This document shows positions 1 to 9,217 of a stretch of 64,000 bases of DNA, one piece after another. The position numbers were made by a program, and so were the translations under genes. The notes beneath the pieces are model-generated. The model saw only the letters and a program-made list of their open reading frames with translations, searched no databases and was not told where the DNA came from. This stretch comes from Lacunisphaera limnophila (GTDB lineage Bacteria > Verrucomicrobiota > Verrucomicrobiia > Opitutales > Opitutaceae), in the NCBI RefSeq assembly GCF_001746835.1, contig NZ_CP016094.1:682001-746000 (forward strand). The letters run 5' to 3'. Every line of letters starts with the position of its first letter. The first letter of the stretch is position 1.

Positions 1-257
1 CCACCATCGGCAACACCGGTGGCGCCCTCGACATCACCAAGCCCTGGAAGAGCGACACGGATGCTCACCTCGACATGTGGATCGGTCACTCCCGCAAGAT
101 CTCCGAAAAGATCAACTGGCGCGTGCAGCTCAACCTGCGCAGCGTCGGCGAGAGCACCGGCCTGGTCCCGGTCAGCTTGAATCCGGACGGCACCGTCGCC
201 TTCTCCCGCATTCAGGAAGGTATGGTCTGGCAGCTGACCAACACCTTCGAGTTCTAA
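1..257 (+). CDS. TonB-dependent receptor, C-terminal end (partial)
   Basis: Only the last 84 or so codons are present; the frame is open from base 3 and stops at 255-257. The visible peptide has alternating polar and aromatic beta-strand character and ends in WQLTNTFEF. A final aromatic residue after a long beta-strand is typical of outer-membrane beta-barrel proteins, and the segment with KPWKSDTDAHLDMWIGHSRK resembles the end of verrucomicrobial TonB-dependent receptors. The call rests on this short stretch only, so substrate cannot be judged. A strong intrinsic terminator follows at 293-323. The next genes form the FG-GAP/GT-C/TPR cassette, whose first member faces this gene convergently. 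Confidence 0.55.
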   Translation, partial: TIGNTGGALDITKPWKSDTDAHLDMWIGHSRKISEKINWRVQLNLRSVGESTGLVPVSLNPDGTVAFSRIQEGMVWQLTNTFEF

Positions 258-292
258 GCCGGGTTTCAAACCCTGCTAGTTCTGGACACTTC

Positions 293-323
293 AGTCCGGC
301 GGCCCAAAGCCGCCGGACTTTTT
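293..323 (+). terminator. Rho-independent terminator
   Basis: A perfect 11-bp inverted repeat (293-303 with 309-319, arms AGTCCGGCGGC and GCCGCCGGACT) closes a 5-nt loop and is followed by a run of five T (319-323). It lies 36 bp after the stop of the receptor gene and is its natural terminator. Confidence 0.85.
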
Positions 324-704
324 CTTGCCCAAATCCCAGCCGGCACCGCCGCAGTTCATGCCGATAGCCCCCACCACGTGGAGCCGGGGTCGCTGACCCT
401 GGACAACGTCAACCCGCGCCCGCTCCCCGACCAGATTCACCGACGCCGCCCACAGCTCGCGGCCCTTGCCAATGCCATGGTGAAGCGCCTTGCCCCAAGG
501 CGCTCGATCGAAGCGCCCCGCCGCAACGCGCCGGCCTCTTTCATCTTGAAGAGCTGCTCGCGAGCACGACCGCACGCGCTCGCGCGGCGGAGCTGCCAGA
601 TCGCCTGCGAGCCAGCACCTTCATTACCACCAGTCAGTGCGCGGCTCTTGCCGGCCCTTTATACCAGCGTCCCGGCGCTTTTTGACCTTTGGGCTATTCG
701 AAGT
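324..704. other. Intergenic stretch, no recognised gene
   Basis: About 380 bp between the receptor terminator and the first palindromic repeat. Open frames exist on both strands, including a 94-codon one on the minus strand over 291-575, but none resembles a known family and the latter runs through the terminator stem. It may be decayed coding sequence. I see no RNA gene here. Confidence 0.5.
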
Positions 705-785
705 TGTAGGGCGGGGTCGCCGAACCCCGCCTCGGTGCGATCACTTTGCCGCGTGCGAGGCGGGGTTCGGCGACCCCGCCCTACA
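705..785. repeat. TGTAGGG...CCCTACA palindromic repeat (type A)
   Basis: An 81-bp element with inverted arms starting TGTAGGGCGGGGTCGCCGAA and ending in the complementary TTCGGCGACCCCGCCCTACA, around a short variable centre. The same element recurs at 25891, 28070 and 38812. It sits between a plus-strand and a minus-strand gene end, so it may also fold as a hairpin at the ends of both transcripts. It resembles REP/BIME-type repeats; no transposase is in the window. Confidence 0.8.
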
Positions 786-810
786 CTCCGAAATCTTGGG
801 CCGTTTGGTA

Positions 811-3800
811 TTACTTCCGCCCCTGGTTCCGAAACGCCAGCGTGCTCCCGTGATTCCGGCTCACTAGGAAATCCGGCCAGCCATCCCGATCAAGATCCAG
901 CACCACGACGGCCTTCGCCTCGCCCGGCACCACCAGACCGCTCTCCACCGGAGCCACGGCTTGAAAACCCCCGCGACCATCGCCGCGTAACAGCTGGCTG
1001 AGCCCGCCGTCGAAACGCCCCACCACCGGCGTGGGCGCATGGGAATTTTGCACGGCATAAAGGTCGGCGTGACCGTCACGATCAAAGTCTCCGGTCACGC
1101 TTGCGGTCAGCGGCGCAAGCTGGGCGACCCGCGGCAGCGCCTCGAAACGGTAGCGCCCGTCCGGCTGGCTCAGGAACACGCCGCTCCGCAATTCCGTCGC
1201 CGCGAAGCGCTGCGCCTGCGCCAGCTTCGGCTCCCCCACGATCTCGCCCAGCGTGGCCCGGGCGTAGAAGTCATTCCGCGGATAACGCTGCAGGATCGAC
1301 GGAATCGCCGCCCCCAGGTCCCGGCGGGTGCGCCGCGGATAGACTTTGCCCCCCTCGTAATACGCCTCGATCAGGAGCGGGCCGGAGCCCTCGCGGAATA
1401 CGCCGTTATATAACAGGGTCGGCGCCTCGGCGGACGCGTGATACGGCGTGTTCAGGCCGACGTTGCCCGCGACGAAATCCGGCCGGCCATCCCCGTTGAA
1501 ATCGGCCGCCGCCAGCGACTGCCACCAGCCCGTGCCGGCCGCGGCAAACCCCGCCGCCTCCGTCCGGTCCTCCAAACCCCGACCCTGCCGGTTGTGGAAG
1601 TATTTCACGTGACCCCATTCCAGCGTCAGCAACAGATCCGGCCACTCATCGCCATCCACATCACTCCAGAGCGCCGCCGTCACCAGGCCCACCTCCCCCA
1701 GTCCCGGCGCGAGCTCGGCCGTGACATCGACAAAGCCGCCCGCCCGGTTGGCGAGCAGGACGCTGCGCGGGGTGTCCGGGTATTGGTTGGGCACCAGCCG
1801 CGCGCCGAGGAAAAGATCCGGGCGGCCGTCGCGGTCAAAATCCGCCGCTCCCGCCGCGCCGGCGCTCATCGACAATGTCGGCATGACTCCGGGGCCGGCC
1901 GGCTGCAGGCCGCTGCCGGAATTCATCAGCAACCGCGGTTGGTAATCCGCGGCTCCCGCCGGCTGGCTGTTGCCCCCCTTGGTGATCAACAAATCGTTCC
2001 GCCCGTCGCCATCCGCATCGAAAATCAGGACCGGGCCGTCATTGACCGTGCCGCCGGTCAGCGTCGGCGGCAGCTTCAATTCCGCATACGGACCCGCCGC
2101 CGTGCCGAACAGGATCCGGGTCTCGTCGCGCGTCGTGCCCCCCATCAGAATGTCGTCCTGACCGTCGCCGTTGACGTCGCCCACCGCCAGCGCGGGTCCC
2201 CGGCGGTTGAACCGGAGCGGCAGCAGCCGCTGCTGCGCGATCTCATCGATCGAGTCTTCGCGCGCGGTCCAGGCCAGATTGCTCGCGCGGCTCACCTCCG
2301 CGAATTGCGCCACCGGCGGCGCGGCCGGCTCCATCCGGGGCGCCGCCCCAGCGGGCTCGGTGAGGGTGTATCGCTGGTCGGCCGCCAGGTTCTCGAACAC
2401 CTGCCGGTGCCCACTCGGCCAGGTGACTTCCACCCGTTTCGCCACCGCGTCCGCGCCGAGCCCGAAATGCACCACCGGCTCGCTGGTGGACATGTAGCCG
2501 CGCGCCAGCACGAGCTGCCGGACTTGCCCGCCCGCGGCGCTTTCCACCCGCACCGTGGCGCCAACCCCCAGCCGATTCGAGGTCGTGCCCCGCAAGCCGA
2601 GGACCAGGCGGTGGCCGTCCGGCGCATCATTGCGCAGGACCGTCGGCCCGGCCTCGAAGTTGGTATAAACCAGATCGAGGTCACCGTCGCCATCCAGGTC
2701 ACCGAAGGCCGTGCCAAAACTCACGCCCCGCTGATCCAGCCCCCACGCCGCCGCGACCGGCTCGAACCGCAGGTCGCCGAGATTGCGATACGCCAGGTTG
2801 GCCTCCTTCAACACCGGACCGCTGCGGGCGATGCGGATGCGCTCCACCGCGCTCTCCGCCGTCATCATCTTGGTCAACAGATCCGTGTTGTGGATCTCGC
2901 GGTGCATGCCGTTGGTGATGTGGACGTCCAGCCGGCCGTCATTGTCGAGATCCTCGAACCGCACCGACCAGGTCCAATCCGTGGCCGCCAGGCCGGTGAG
3001 GTGGGCCGCCTCCTGCATGCGGCCCGTGCCGGTGTTCAGGTACAGGGCGTTCCGCAGGTAGTTGGGCGCCGCCGGGTCATCATCCCGCGGATCCCGGGTC
3101 CGCGCCCGGGTGTCCGCCATCGTCCGCTGGTCCTTCTGGTGCGTGCTCGCCGCCATGTCGGCGACGAGGAAATCGATCCGGCCGTCGTTGTTCAGGTCGC
3201 CCTGGTCCGCGCCCATCGAGGAGTAGGTCGTGTGCGGTACGACCTGGTCGATCACGTTCGTGAACGTGCCGTCGCGATTGTTCCGGTACAGGAAGTCAGG
3301 CACCGCAAAATCGTTCGCCACGTACAGATCCGGCCAGCCGTCGTGGTCGTAGTCCCACCACGTGGCGGAATTTCCCTGCGTTTCCAGCCGGCTCATCCCG
3401 GCCGCATCGGTCACGTTGCGGAAGGTGCCATCGCCGTTGTTGCGGAACAGGTAGTCCCGCTGCCCGCCGGGGCTCCGCGAATTGTCGAGGAGGTTGGTGA
3501 GCAGGTAGACATCGAGCCAGCCGTCGCGGTCATAATCGCAGAACGCCGCCATGGTGGTGGCATCGCTCACCGCCAAGCCGTGGGCGGCGGCGGCTTCCTT
3601 GAAGGTCCCGTCGCCCTGGTTGACGTAGAGGAGGTTCGGCGCGCCGAAGCGGCAGACGTAGATATCGAGCCACCCATCATTGTTGATGTCGGCCATGGCC
3701 GCGCCCTGTTTCCAGGCCCCGCTCGCCTCACCCGGGTCGCCCACCCCGGCCCGTACGGTCACGTCTTCAAATTTGAATCCGCCCAGATTCCGGAACAACC

Positions 3801-4164
3801 GGGCACTCTCAATCTTGCTCACCACGAAGACATCCGGCCGGCCGTCCTGGTCGACGTCGCCGATCGCCACGCCACACCCGATCGCCCCGATCTCAAACTC
3901 GTGGTAAAGCTCGTTCCACATCCGCGGATCGCCATAGGCGTTCGCGGTCACCAACCCGGTCTGCTCGGGCGCCAGCGCCGTGAACATCGTGGGGCCGGCC
4001 GGAGCCGAGCGCCCTGCCAGGGGCCGGGCCTCGATCCCGCCGGGCTGCGCCCCTGCGGCTGGCGCGAGCCCCAGGCTCAAGGCCAGCAGACCCCACCGGT
4101 AAAGCGGGTGGCGGCGGAGGGATCGCCCCACCCAGTGGAAGGCATGCACGACGCTCGAAATCAT
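811..4164 (-). CDS. Secreted FG-GAP/VCBS repeat protein with ASPIC/UnbV domain (cassette copy 1)
   Basis: A 1117-residue protein with an N-terminal hydrophobic signal (residues ~20-40, ending in AAGA). From about residue 75 to 500 it carries a first block of FG-GAP/VCBS motifs (DVDQDGRPDVF, DINNDGWLDIY, DYDHDGWPDLY, DLNNDGRIDF), each a DxDxDGxxD calcium-binding loop of an integrin-type propeller. An ASPIC/UnbV domain follows at ~505-605 (RGTTSNRLGVGATVRVE, SGHRQVF), as in the CRTAC1 family. A second FG-GAP block fills ~645-1117. Unlike the paralogues at 49279, 52805 and 61964, it stops right after the last FG-GAP repeat and lacks their C-terminal ASPIC-like beta domain. It is divergent from the membrane-protein genes at 4299. 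The exported, calcium-dependent binding role is inferred from the family; the ligand is unknown. Confidence 0.85.
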   Translation of the reverse strand: MISSVVHAFHWVGRSLRRHPLYRWGLLALSLGLAPAAGAQPGGIEARPLAGRSAPAGPTMFTALAPEQTGLVTANAYGDPRMWNELYHEFEIGAIGCGVAIGDVDQDGRPDVFVVSKIESARLFRNLGGFKFEDVTVRAGVGDPGEASGAWKQGAAMADINNDGWLDIYVCRFGAPNLLYVNQGDGTFKEAAAAHGLAVSDATTMAAFCDYDRDGWLDVYLLTNLLDNSRSPGGQRDYLFRNNGDGTFRNVTDAAGMSRLETQGNSATWWDYDHDGWPDLYVANDFAVPDFLYRNNRDGTFTNVIDQVVPHTTYSSMGADQGDLNNDGRIDFLVADMAASTHQKDQRTMADTRARTRDPRDDDPAAPNYLRNALYLNTGTGRMQEAAHLTGLAATDWTWSVRFEDLDNDGRLDVHITNGMHREIHNTDLLTKMMTAESAVERIRIARSGPVLKEANLAYRNLGDLRFEPVAAAWGLDQRGVSFGTAFGDLDGDGDLDLVYTNFEAGPTVLRNDAPDGHRLVLGLRGTTSNRLGVGATVRVESAAGGQVRQLVLARGYMSTSEPVVHFGLGADAVAKRVEVTWPSGHRQVFENLAADQRYTLTEPAGAAPRMEPAAPPVAQFAEVSRASNLAWTAREDSIDEIAQQRLLPLRFNRRGPALAVGDVNGDGQDDILMGGTTRDETRILFGTAAGPYAELKLPPTLTGGTVNDGPVLIFDADGDGRNDLLITKGGNSQPAGAADYQPRLLMNSGSGLQPAGPGVMPTLSMSAGAAGAADFDRDGRPDLFLGARLVPNQYPDTPRSVLLANRAGGFVDVTAELAPGLGEVGLVTAALWSDVDGDEWPDLLLTLEWGHVKYFHNRQGRGLEDRTEAAGFAAAGTGWWQSLAAADFNGDGRPDFVAGNVGLNTPYHASAEAPTLLYNGVFREGSGPLLIEAYYEGGKVYPRRTRRDLGAAIPSILQRYPRNDFYARATLGEIVGEPKLAQAQRFAATELRSGVFLSQPDGRYRFEALPRVAQLAPLTASVTGDFDRDGHADLYAVQNSHAPTPVVGRFDGGLSQLLRGDGRGGFQAVAPVESGLVVPGEAKAVVVLDLDRDGWPDFLVSRNHGSTLAFRNQGRK

Positions 4165-4298
4165 CGGTCTCCAGTGGACAATTCTCCCTCGGCGGAGTCA
4201 AGGGAACGGGGCCCGCGGCCGCCTAATTCCGGGCTTTGCTTTGGAGGTGTTTCCGCGTGTCATTCCGGCTTGTCCGCCACCCCCGTTTTCCTCTCCCC

Positions 4299-6713
4299 AT
4301 GAGCCCCTTTTTTCCGCCCTCCGCCCGTGTCTGGCTGGGGGCGTTGCTGGTGGCGCTCGGCTTCACGATCTGGGTCGATGCCCGTCGCATCGAGCGCCTC
4401 GACCACATCGCGGCCCTCACCCGCAGCGAAGCCGTGCCCAGCCCGGCTTCCCCCACCGGTTACACCGGCCAACTCCGGGAATGGGTGCTGCCCGATCACG
4501 AGGGTCGGAGCTCTGAGTGGATCACCCAGGCCCAGCACCTGCTCGCGGGTGGCGATTGGCGCGTGCGCCACGTCACCGCGGAGAACGCCCCCCACGGCCG
4601 CCCGAGCCATGCAACCGCGCCCTACCGCGCGTGGCTCGCGCTCGTGGCCCGGGGCCACCAGCTTCTGACCGGCCAGCCAGCCGGCATCGCGGTGGAACGC
4701 GCCGCCCGCTATGCCGACCCGCTGCTGCACCTGCTGTTGCTCACCGGGGTCACCTTGTTCGCCGCCCGCCATTTTGGCCCGGGACCGGCTGTCGTCGCGG
4801 CCCTCGCCGGGGCCACCCTGTTTCCCTTCGCCGCCTCGTTCGCGCCCGGCGTGCCCGACGATTCCTCGCTGGGTCTGCTCTGCGCCGTGGGGTCGTTGCT
4901 GCCCTTGATCGCGGGACTGTGTGCCACCGCGCGGGTGGCCTCGACCCCGCGTGGCTTTGCGGTGGCCGGCGTTTTCGGCGGACTCGGCTGCTGGATCAAT
5001 CCCGCGGCGCAGATCCCGCTCCTGCTCGGCCTCGCCGGCGGCGCCCTCCTCGCCGCCTGGCTGCGGCGGACGGGCGCACCGTTGGCCCCGCTCCCCTGGC
5101 GGATCTGGTCGATCAGCGGCGCGATCACGGTGCTGCTCGCCAGCTTGATCGAATTTTTCCCGGATCATCTCGGCGCCTGGGAAATGCGCGCCGTCCACCC
5201 GCTCTACGGCCTGGCCTGGCTCGGCGGGGGCGAGCTCCTCGCCCGCGCCTCGCGCTGGATCGAAGGCGGACGCGCGTCATGGCACCCGCGCGAGCTCGGC
5301 CCCGCCGTCCTGGCGCTGGCCGCCTTGCTCAGTGTGCCGGGCGTGATGATCATCACCGGCAACCCCGGCTTCCTCGCCGCCGACCTGCTCTCCTTGCGCC
5401 TGACGCGGCTGCCGGACGCGCCGCTCGCCGCCAACCTCGACGCCTGGCTGCGGGAGGACGGATTCAACGCCGCCCTGTTCGCGACGTTGGCCCCGCTGCT
5501 GGTGACCGTCGCGGCGCTCGCGCTGGTGGCGCGACGCGGCCCCGGATCCAACCCGCGTCCGGCGCTGGCCGTTCTGCTGGGCGCGGGATTGGTCACGTTC
5601 GCCCTGGCCACCCTGCAGCTCAAGTCGTGGGCCTTGTTCGATGTCACGGTGCTGGCGTTGCTGCTCCCCTTGGTCGCCAGCGCGGCCGGGCTCAGCCGCG
5701 GGCTTCGCCTGATCGGGTCCGCCCTGCTTCTGGCCGTCTGCCTGTCCGGGGCCTGGCAACTCCTCCCGCCACGCCACGCCGCCACCGACAACAGTCTCAC
5801 CGTGGCCGAGGCCCTCGGCCTCGCTGAGCGGGATCTCGCGCACTGGCTCGCGCAGCGGCGCCCGGCGCCGGAACCGGTGGTCGTCCTCGCCCCGCCGAAC
5901 CTGACCACCACCCTGAACTATTATGGCAACCTCCAAGGCCTGGGCACGTTGTCGTGGGAAAACCAGACCGGCTTGGATTTCGCCGTCCGCATCGCGATCT
6001 CCACCTCGCGCGCCGAGACCATCGCCCTGCTGCGCCAGCGCGGCGTGACCCACATCGTGCTGCCTTCCTGGGACCTGTTCTTCGATCCGTACCTGCAGGC
6101 CGCCTCGATTCAGACCGGGGAACTGTTCTACCGGAGCCTGAACCGTTGGGCGCTGCCGCCGTGGCTCCGGCCGGTGCCCTACCAGCTGCCGGCCATCCCG
6201 GGATTTGAAAAGCAATACGTCCGGATCTTTGCGGTCGGGGAGGACCAGGAGGCTCCTGTCGCGGCCAGCCGCGTGACCGAGTACTTCATCGAGCAGGGCG
6301 AGTGGGACAACGCCCGGGCCTCGCACCAGACCCTGCTCAAGTATCCCGCGGACTTCGGCGTCCTCGTGGCCCGCGCGCGGCTTTGGGCCGCGCTCAACGA
6401 CGCCGCCAATTTCACGCCCGTGTTCGAACCGCTGCTGCAACGCCTGGCCGCCGGGGCTGATCGCTACCTCCCCTGGGACCGGCGCGTCAGCCTCGCGCTG
6501 GTGTTGGCCCGCGGCAACCAGCTGCCGCTGGCCCGCGTGCAGGCGGAACGCTGCCTCGCGGAAATCAGCGAGGATCACCTGCGGACCCTCCCCACGAATG
6601 TGCTCTACCAGCTCCTTTATCTGAACCGGAGCTTCGGCCTGGAAATCGCCGATCCCCGCCTGCGCGCGCTCGCGCTGGAACTCCTGCCCGCCAAGCTGCG
6701 GGCCGGTCTCTGA
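4299..6713 (+). CDS. Polytopic membrane protein, GT-C/STT3-like, with soluble C-terminus
   Basis: An 804-residue protein. ATG 4299 is chosen because it has the CCCC-ATG context and directly precedes the first membrane helix; an in-frame TTG at 4236 is less likely. One N-terminal helix (~10-28) is followed by an extracytoplasmic stretch containing WITQAQHLLAGGDWR and ENAPHGRPSH, then about ten hydrophobic segments between ~140 and ~490, then a soluble domain (~505-804) with repeat-like helices. The arrangement of first loop and 'DNAPxGRxxH' segment recalls GT-C fold glycosyltransferases such as STT3, but I see no clear catalytic DxD or WWDYG motif, so transferase activity is only a guess. The next gene is a full-length paralogue of exactly the same length, 70 bp downstream. 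Confidence 0.7.
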   Translation: MSPFFPPSARVWLGALLVALGFTIWVDARRIERLDHIAALTRSEAVPSPASPTGYTGQLREWVLPDHEGRSSEWITQAQHLLAGGDWRVRHVTAENAPHGRPSHATAPYRAWLALVARGHQLLTGQPAGIAVERAARYADPLLHLLLLTGVTLFAARHFGPGPAVVAALAGATLFPFAASFAPGVPDDSSLGLLCAVGSLLPLIAGLCATARVASTPRGFAVAGVFGGLGCWINPAAQIPLLLGLAGGALLAAWLRRTGAPLAPLPWRIWSISGAITVLLASLIEFFPDHLGAWEMRAVHPLYGLAWLGGGELLARASRWIEGGRASWHPRELGPAVLALAALLSVPGVMIITGNPGFLAADLLSLRLTRLPDAPLAANLDAWLREDGFNAALFATLAPLLVTVAALALVARRGPGSNPRPALAVLLGAGLVTFALATLQLKSWALFDVTVLALLLPLVASAAGLSRGLRLIGSALLLAVCLSGAWQLLPPRHAATDNSLTVAEALGLAERDLAHWLAQRRPAPEPVVVLAPPNLTTTLNYYGNLQGLGTLSWENQTGLDFAVRIAISTSRAETIALLRQRGVTHIVLPSWDLFFDPYLQAASIQTGELFYRSLNRWALPPWLRPVPYQLPAIPGFEKQYVRIFAVGEDQEAPVAASRVTEYFIEQGEWDNARASHQTLLKYPADFGVLVARARLWAALNDAANFTPVFEPLLQRLAAGADRYLPWDRRVSLALVLARGNQLPLARVQAERCLAEISEDHLRTLPTNVLYQLLYLNRSFGLEIADPRLRALALELLPAKLRAGL

Positions 6714-6783
6714 CCGCGGCGAGGCCGTGTTGCCTTCTCCCCTTGCCACCCTTTCCGCCCCCGCGAAAATCCGCCCGACCCGC

Positions 6784-9198
6784 ATGAGCCCGCCTGCCTC
6801 TTCCTCCGCCCGCGCTTGGCTGGCCGTGCCCTTGCTGGCTTTCGGGTTTTTGCTCTGGACGCAGTCGGCCCACCGGGCGCGCGTGGTTCATGTCACCCAA
6901 GCCGTCCCCAGCGAGGCCGTGGTCCAGGCGGCCTCACCGACCGGCTATGCCGGCGGCATCCGGAATCTGGTCCTGCCGGAACAGAACCAGGACAGTGCGC
7001 ACTGGATCGCCCAAACCCAACAGATGCTCGCAACGGGCGAGGGCCGCATCCGGCGGATTGACTACGAAAACGCTCCGTTCGGCCGCGAGGTGGCCGCGGC
7101 CTCACCCTACCGGTGGTGGCTCGGGCTCGTCGCTCGCTTCGACCGCTCGTTCTCCGACCGGCCGGCCGGGCAGGCAGTCGAATACGCCGCCCTGCTGGCC
7201 GATCCGTGGTGGCATCTGCTGCTGCTCGTCGCGGCCACGGGTTTCACGGGCTGGCGCTTCGGCCTCCGCGCCGCCACTCTGGTCTCCCTCGGGCTCGCGT
7301 TTCTCTTTCCGCTGGCCGCAGGGTTTCCCCCGGGCCTGCCTGGTGACCAGGGTCTCGCCCTCACCTGCTCCCTCGCGGGTGGGTTGATTCTCCTCGCCGG
7401 CCTCCGCCCGACGCCGGGCGCCGCCCGCTGGTTCTTCGCGGCAGGCGTCGCGGGCGGTTGCGGCCTTTGGGTGAGCGTGAGCGAAACCGTGCCGGTCATT
7501 TTGGGCCTCGCCGGCGGAGCGGTACTCGCGGCCTGGTTCACCCGGCGCGATCCCGGGGCGGCGCCCTTGCCGGGTCACTGGCTCGCGTGGTCGCTGGGCG
7601 GCGCCACCAGCAGCCTGCTGTTCTACCTCATCGAATATGCCCCGGACCATCTTGGGTCGTGGCAGCTCCGCTCCAACCATCCGCTCTACAGCCTGGCGTG
7701 GATCGGGCTGGGCATCGCGGTCTTTTTGGTCACGGGCTGGCTGCGCGGCGAAATCATCCCGGGGCGGGCCCGACTCGCGGGTGCGATTGGCGTCGCCGTC
7801 GCCGCCCTCGCCTCCCTGCCCTGGCAGATGCTCCGTGCCTCCGACCCTGGCTTCCTCGCCGTGGAGGCCTGGACCTTCCGCCTCACGCGCCTCCCGGGAA
7901 GCCCGGAGGCCGGCAGCATCTGGGCCTGGCTGAGCCGCGACGGCTTCTCAGCGGCCTCGGCAGCCACGCTGCTGCCCATGCTGCTCGTCCTCCCCGCGCT
8001 CTGGCTGCTCCGACGCCCGGACACAAACACCGCCGCCCGCGCCATCCTCGCCGTGACCCTCGGGCCGGTCTTGGTGGGACTGGGTTTCGCCGCCGCGCAT
8101 CTCGGCCGGTGGAGCAATGTCGACGTCCTGCTCCTCACGCTGTTGGTGGCCGTCACCGTGGTCGTGGGCAACGCCACCCGGTCCCCGCTCACCCCCGGCC
8201 GTTGGCTTGCGGTGGTGGTACTGCTCCTCGCGCCCGGGGCCATCCCCCTCTGGCCTCCGACCAAGGCCCCGGCCGATGTCCCGCTCAACGAGGTCGAGGT
8301 CTCCGGCCTGATCGCGCGCGATCTCGCGCACTGGCTCGCCAAGCATGTCCCGTCCGGCCAGGCCGTCGTGCTGGCCCCGCCCAACGAGACCGTCGCGTTG
8401 CATTATTACGGCGGCTTGCGCGGGATCGCGACCCTCTCCTGGGAAAATCAGGCCGGGATCACCGCCGCCGTCCGCCTCTTCAGCGCCTCCAGCCCGCAGG
8501 AAGCCCTGGCCCTGGTCCAGAACCGCGGGGTGACTCACCTCGTCCTCCCGTCCTGGGATCGTACCCTCGACGAATTTGTCCGCCTCGGCGGCGGCCCCGC
8601 GGATCAGGCCTTCCTCGGCAGCCTCCGCCGGTGGGCGCAGCCCGGCTGGCTGCGCCCGGTCGCCTACCGGCTGCCCGCCGTGCCCGGGTACGAGGACCAG
8701 TCCGTGACGATCTTTGCCGTGGTCGAGGAACAGGAGGAGGTCGTCGCCCTCAGCCGGCTCGCCGAATACTTCGTGGAAATGGGCCGGCTCGACCTGGCCG
8801 CGCAGGTCAGCATGACGCTGCAAAAAATCCCCGCGGACCTCGGCGCCGGCATCGCCTGCGCCCACGTGGCCATGGCCCGGCGCGACGGCGCCGCCGTGAA
8901 CGCGGCCCTTGCCCGCATCCTGCCCCAGTTGACCGCCGGGGCGGACCGCTGGCTGCCGTGGGACCAGCGCGTGAGTCTCGCCGTGGTGCTCGCCACCGGT
9001 GGTCACGCGGACCTCGCGCGCGGGCAGGTGCAACGCTGCCTCACGGACGCGGATGAGACCCGGCTGCGCTCCGCCTCGACCGGCGCCCTGTACCGGCTCG
9101 TGGTCCTCGCCCGACGGTTTGGTTTGTCCTTCCCGGATCCCCGGCTCCGCGCCACCGCCCTCGAACTCCTGCCACCCGAAACGCGGGCGCAACTCTAG
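6784..9198 (+). CDS. Polytopic membrane protein, GT-C/STT3-like (paralogue of preceding gene)
   Basis: Also 804 residues and clearly homologous to its neighbour throughout: SPTGYAGG versus SPTGYTGQ, HWIAQTQQMLATGEGRIR, YENAPFGRE, DHLGSWQLRSNHPLYSLAW, LSWENQ, VTHLVLPSWD, RPVAYRLPAVPGYE. The start at ATG 6784 places an N-terminal helix at ~11-27; an upstream TTG would only add a polar leader. Hydrophobic segments run to ~residue 500, then a soluble helical C-terminal domain. This is a tandem duplication unique to cassette copy 1, since copy 3 at 56442 has a single gene. Role unknown; a glycan- or envelope-related membrane function is inferred from fold-like features only. Confidence 0.7.
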   Translation: MSPPASSSARAWLAVPLLAFGFLLWTQSAHRARVVHVTQAVPSEAVVQAASPTGYAGGIRNLVLPEQNQDSAHWIAQTQQMLATGEGRIRRIDYENAPFGREVAAASPYRWWLGLVARFDRSFSDRPAGQAVEYAALLADPWWHLLLLVAATGFTGWRFGLRAATLVSLGLAFLFPLAAGFPPGLPGDQGLALTCSLAGGLILLAGLRPTPGAARWFFAAGVAGGCGLWVSVSETVPVILGLAGGAVLAAWFTRRDPGAAPLPGHWLAWSLGGATSSLLFYLIEYAPDHLGSWQLRSNHPLYSLAWIGLGIAVFLVTGWLRGEIIPGRARLAGAIGVAVAALASLPWQMLRASDPGFLAVEAWTFRLTRLPGSPEAGSIWAWLSRDGFSAASAATLLPMLLVLPALWLLRRPDTNTAARAILAVTLGPVLVGLGFAAAHLGRWSNVDVLLLTLLVAVTVVVGNATRSPLTPGRWLAVVVLLLAPGAIPLWPPTKAPADVPLNEVEVSGLIARDLAHWLAKHVPSGQAVVLAPPNETVALHYYGGLRGIATLSWENQAGITAAVRLFSASSPQEALALVQNRGVTHLVLPSWDRTLDEFVRLGGGPADQAFLGSLRRWAQPGWLRPVAYRLPAVPGYEDQSVTIFAVVEEQEEVVALSRLAEYFVEMGRLDLAAQVSMTLQKIPADLGAGIACAHVAMARRDGAAVNAALARILPQLTAGADRWLPWDQRVSLAVVLATGGHADLARGQVQRCLTDADETRLRSASTGALYRLVVLARRFGLSFPDPRLRATALELLPPETRAQL

Positions 9199-9217
9199 GC
9201 ACCAGGCCGGTCACCCG

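Noticed and set aside
4236-4298. Upstream TTG starts for the GT-C-like genes (4236 and 6727)
   Set aside because: They add polar leaders before the first membrane helix; the ATG starts have better context and give equal-length paralogues.
1438-4302. A 954-codon open frame on the plus strand, antisense to the first FG-GAP/ASPIC gene
   Set aside because: Repetitive Arg/Val/His/Gly composition and no domain; a shadow of GC-rich codon bias. The minus-strand frame has clear FG-GAP and ASPIC motifs.
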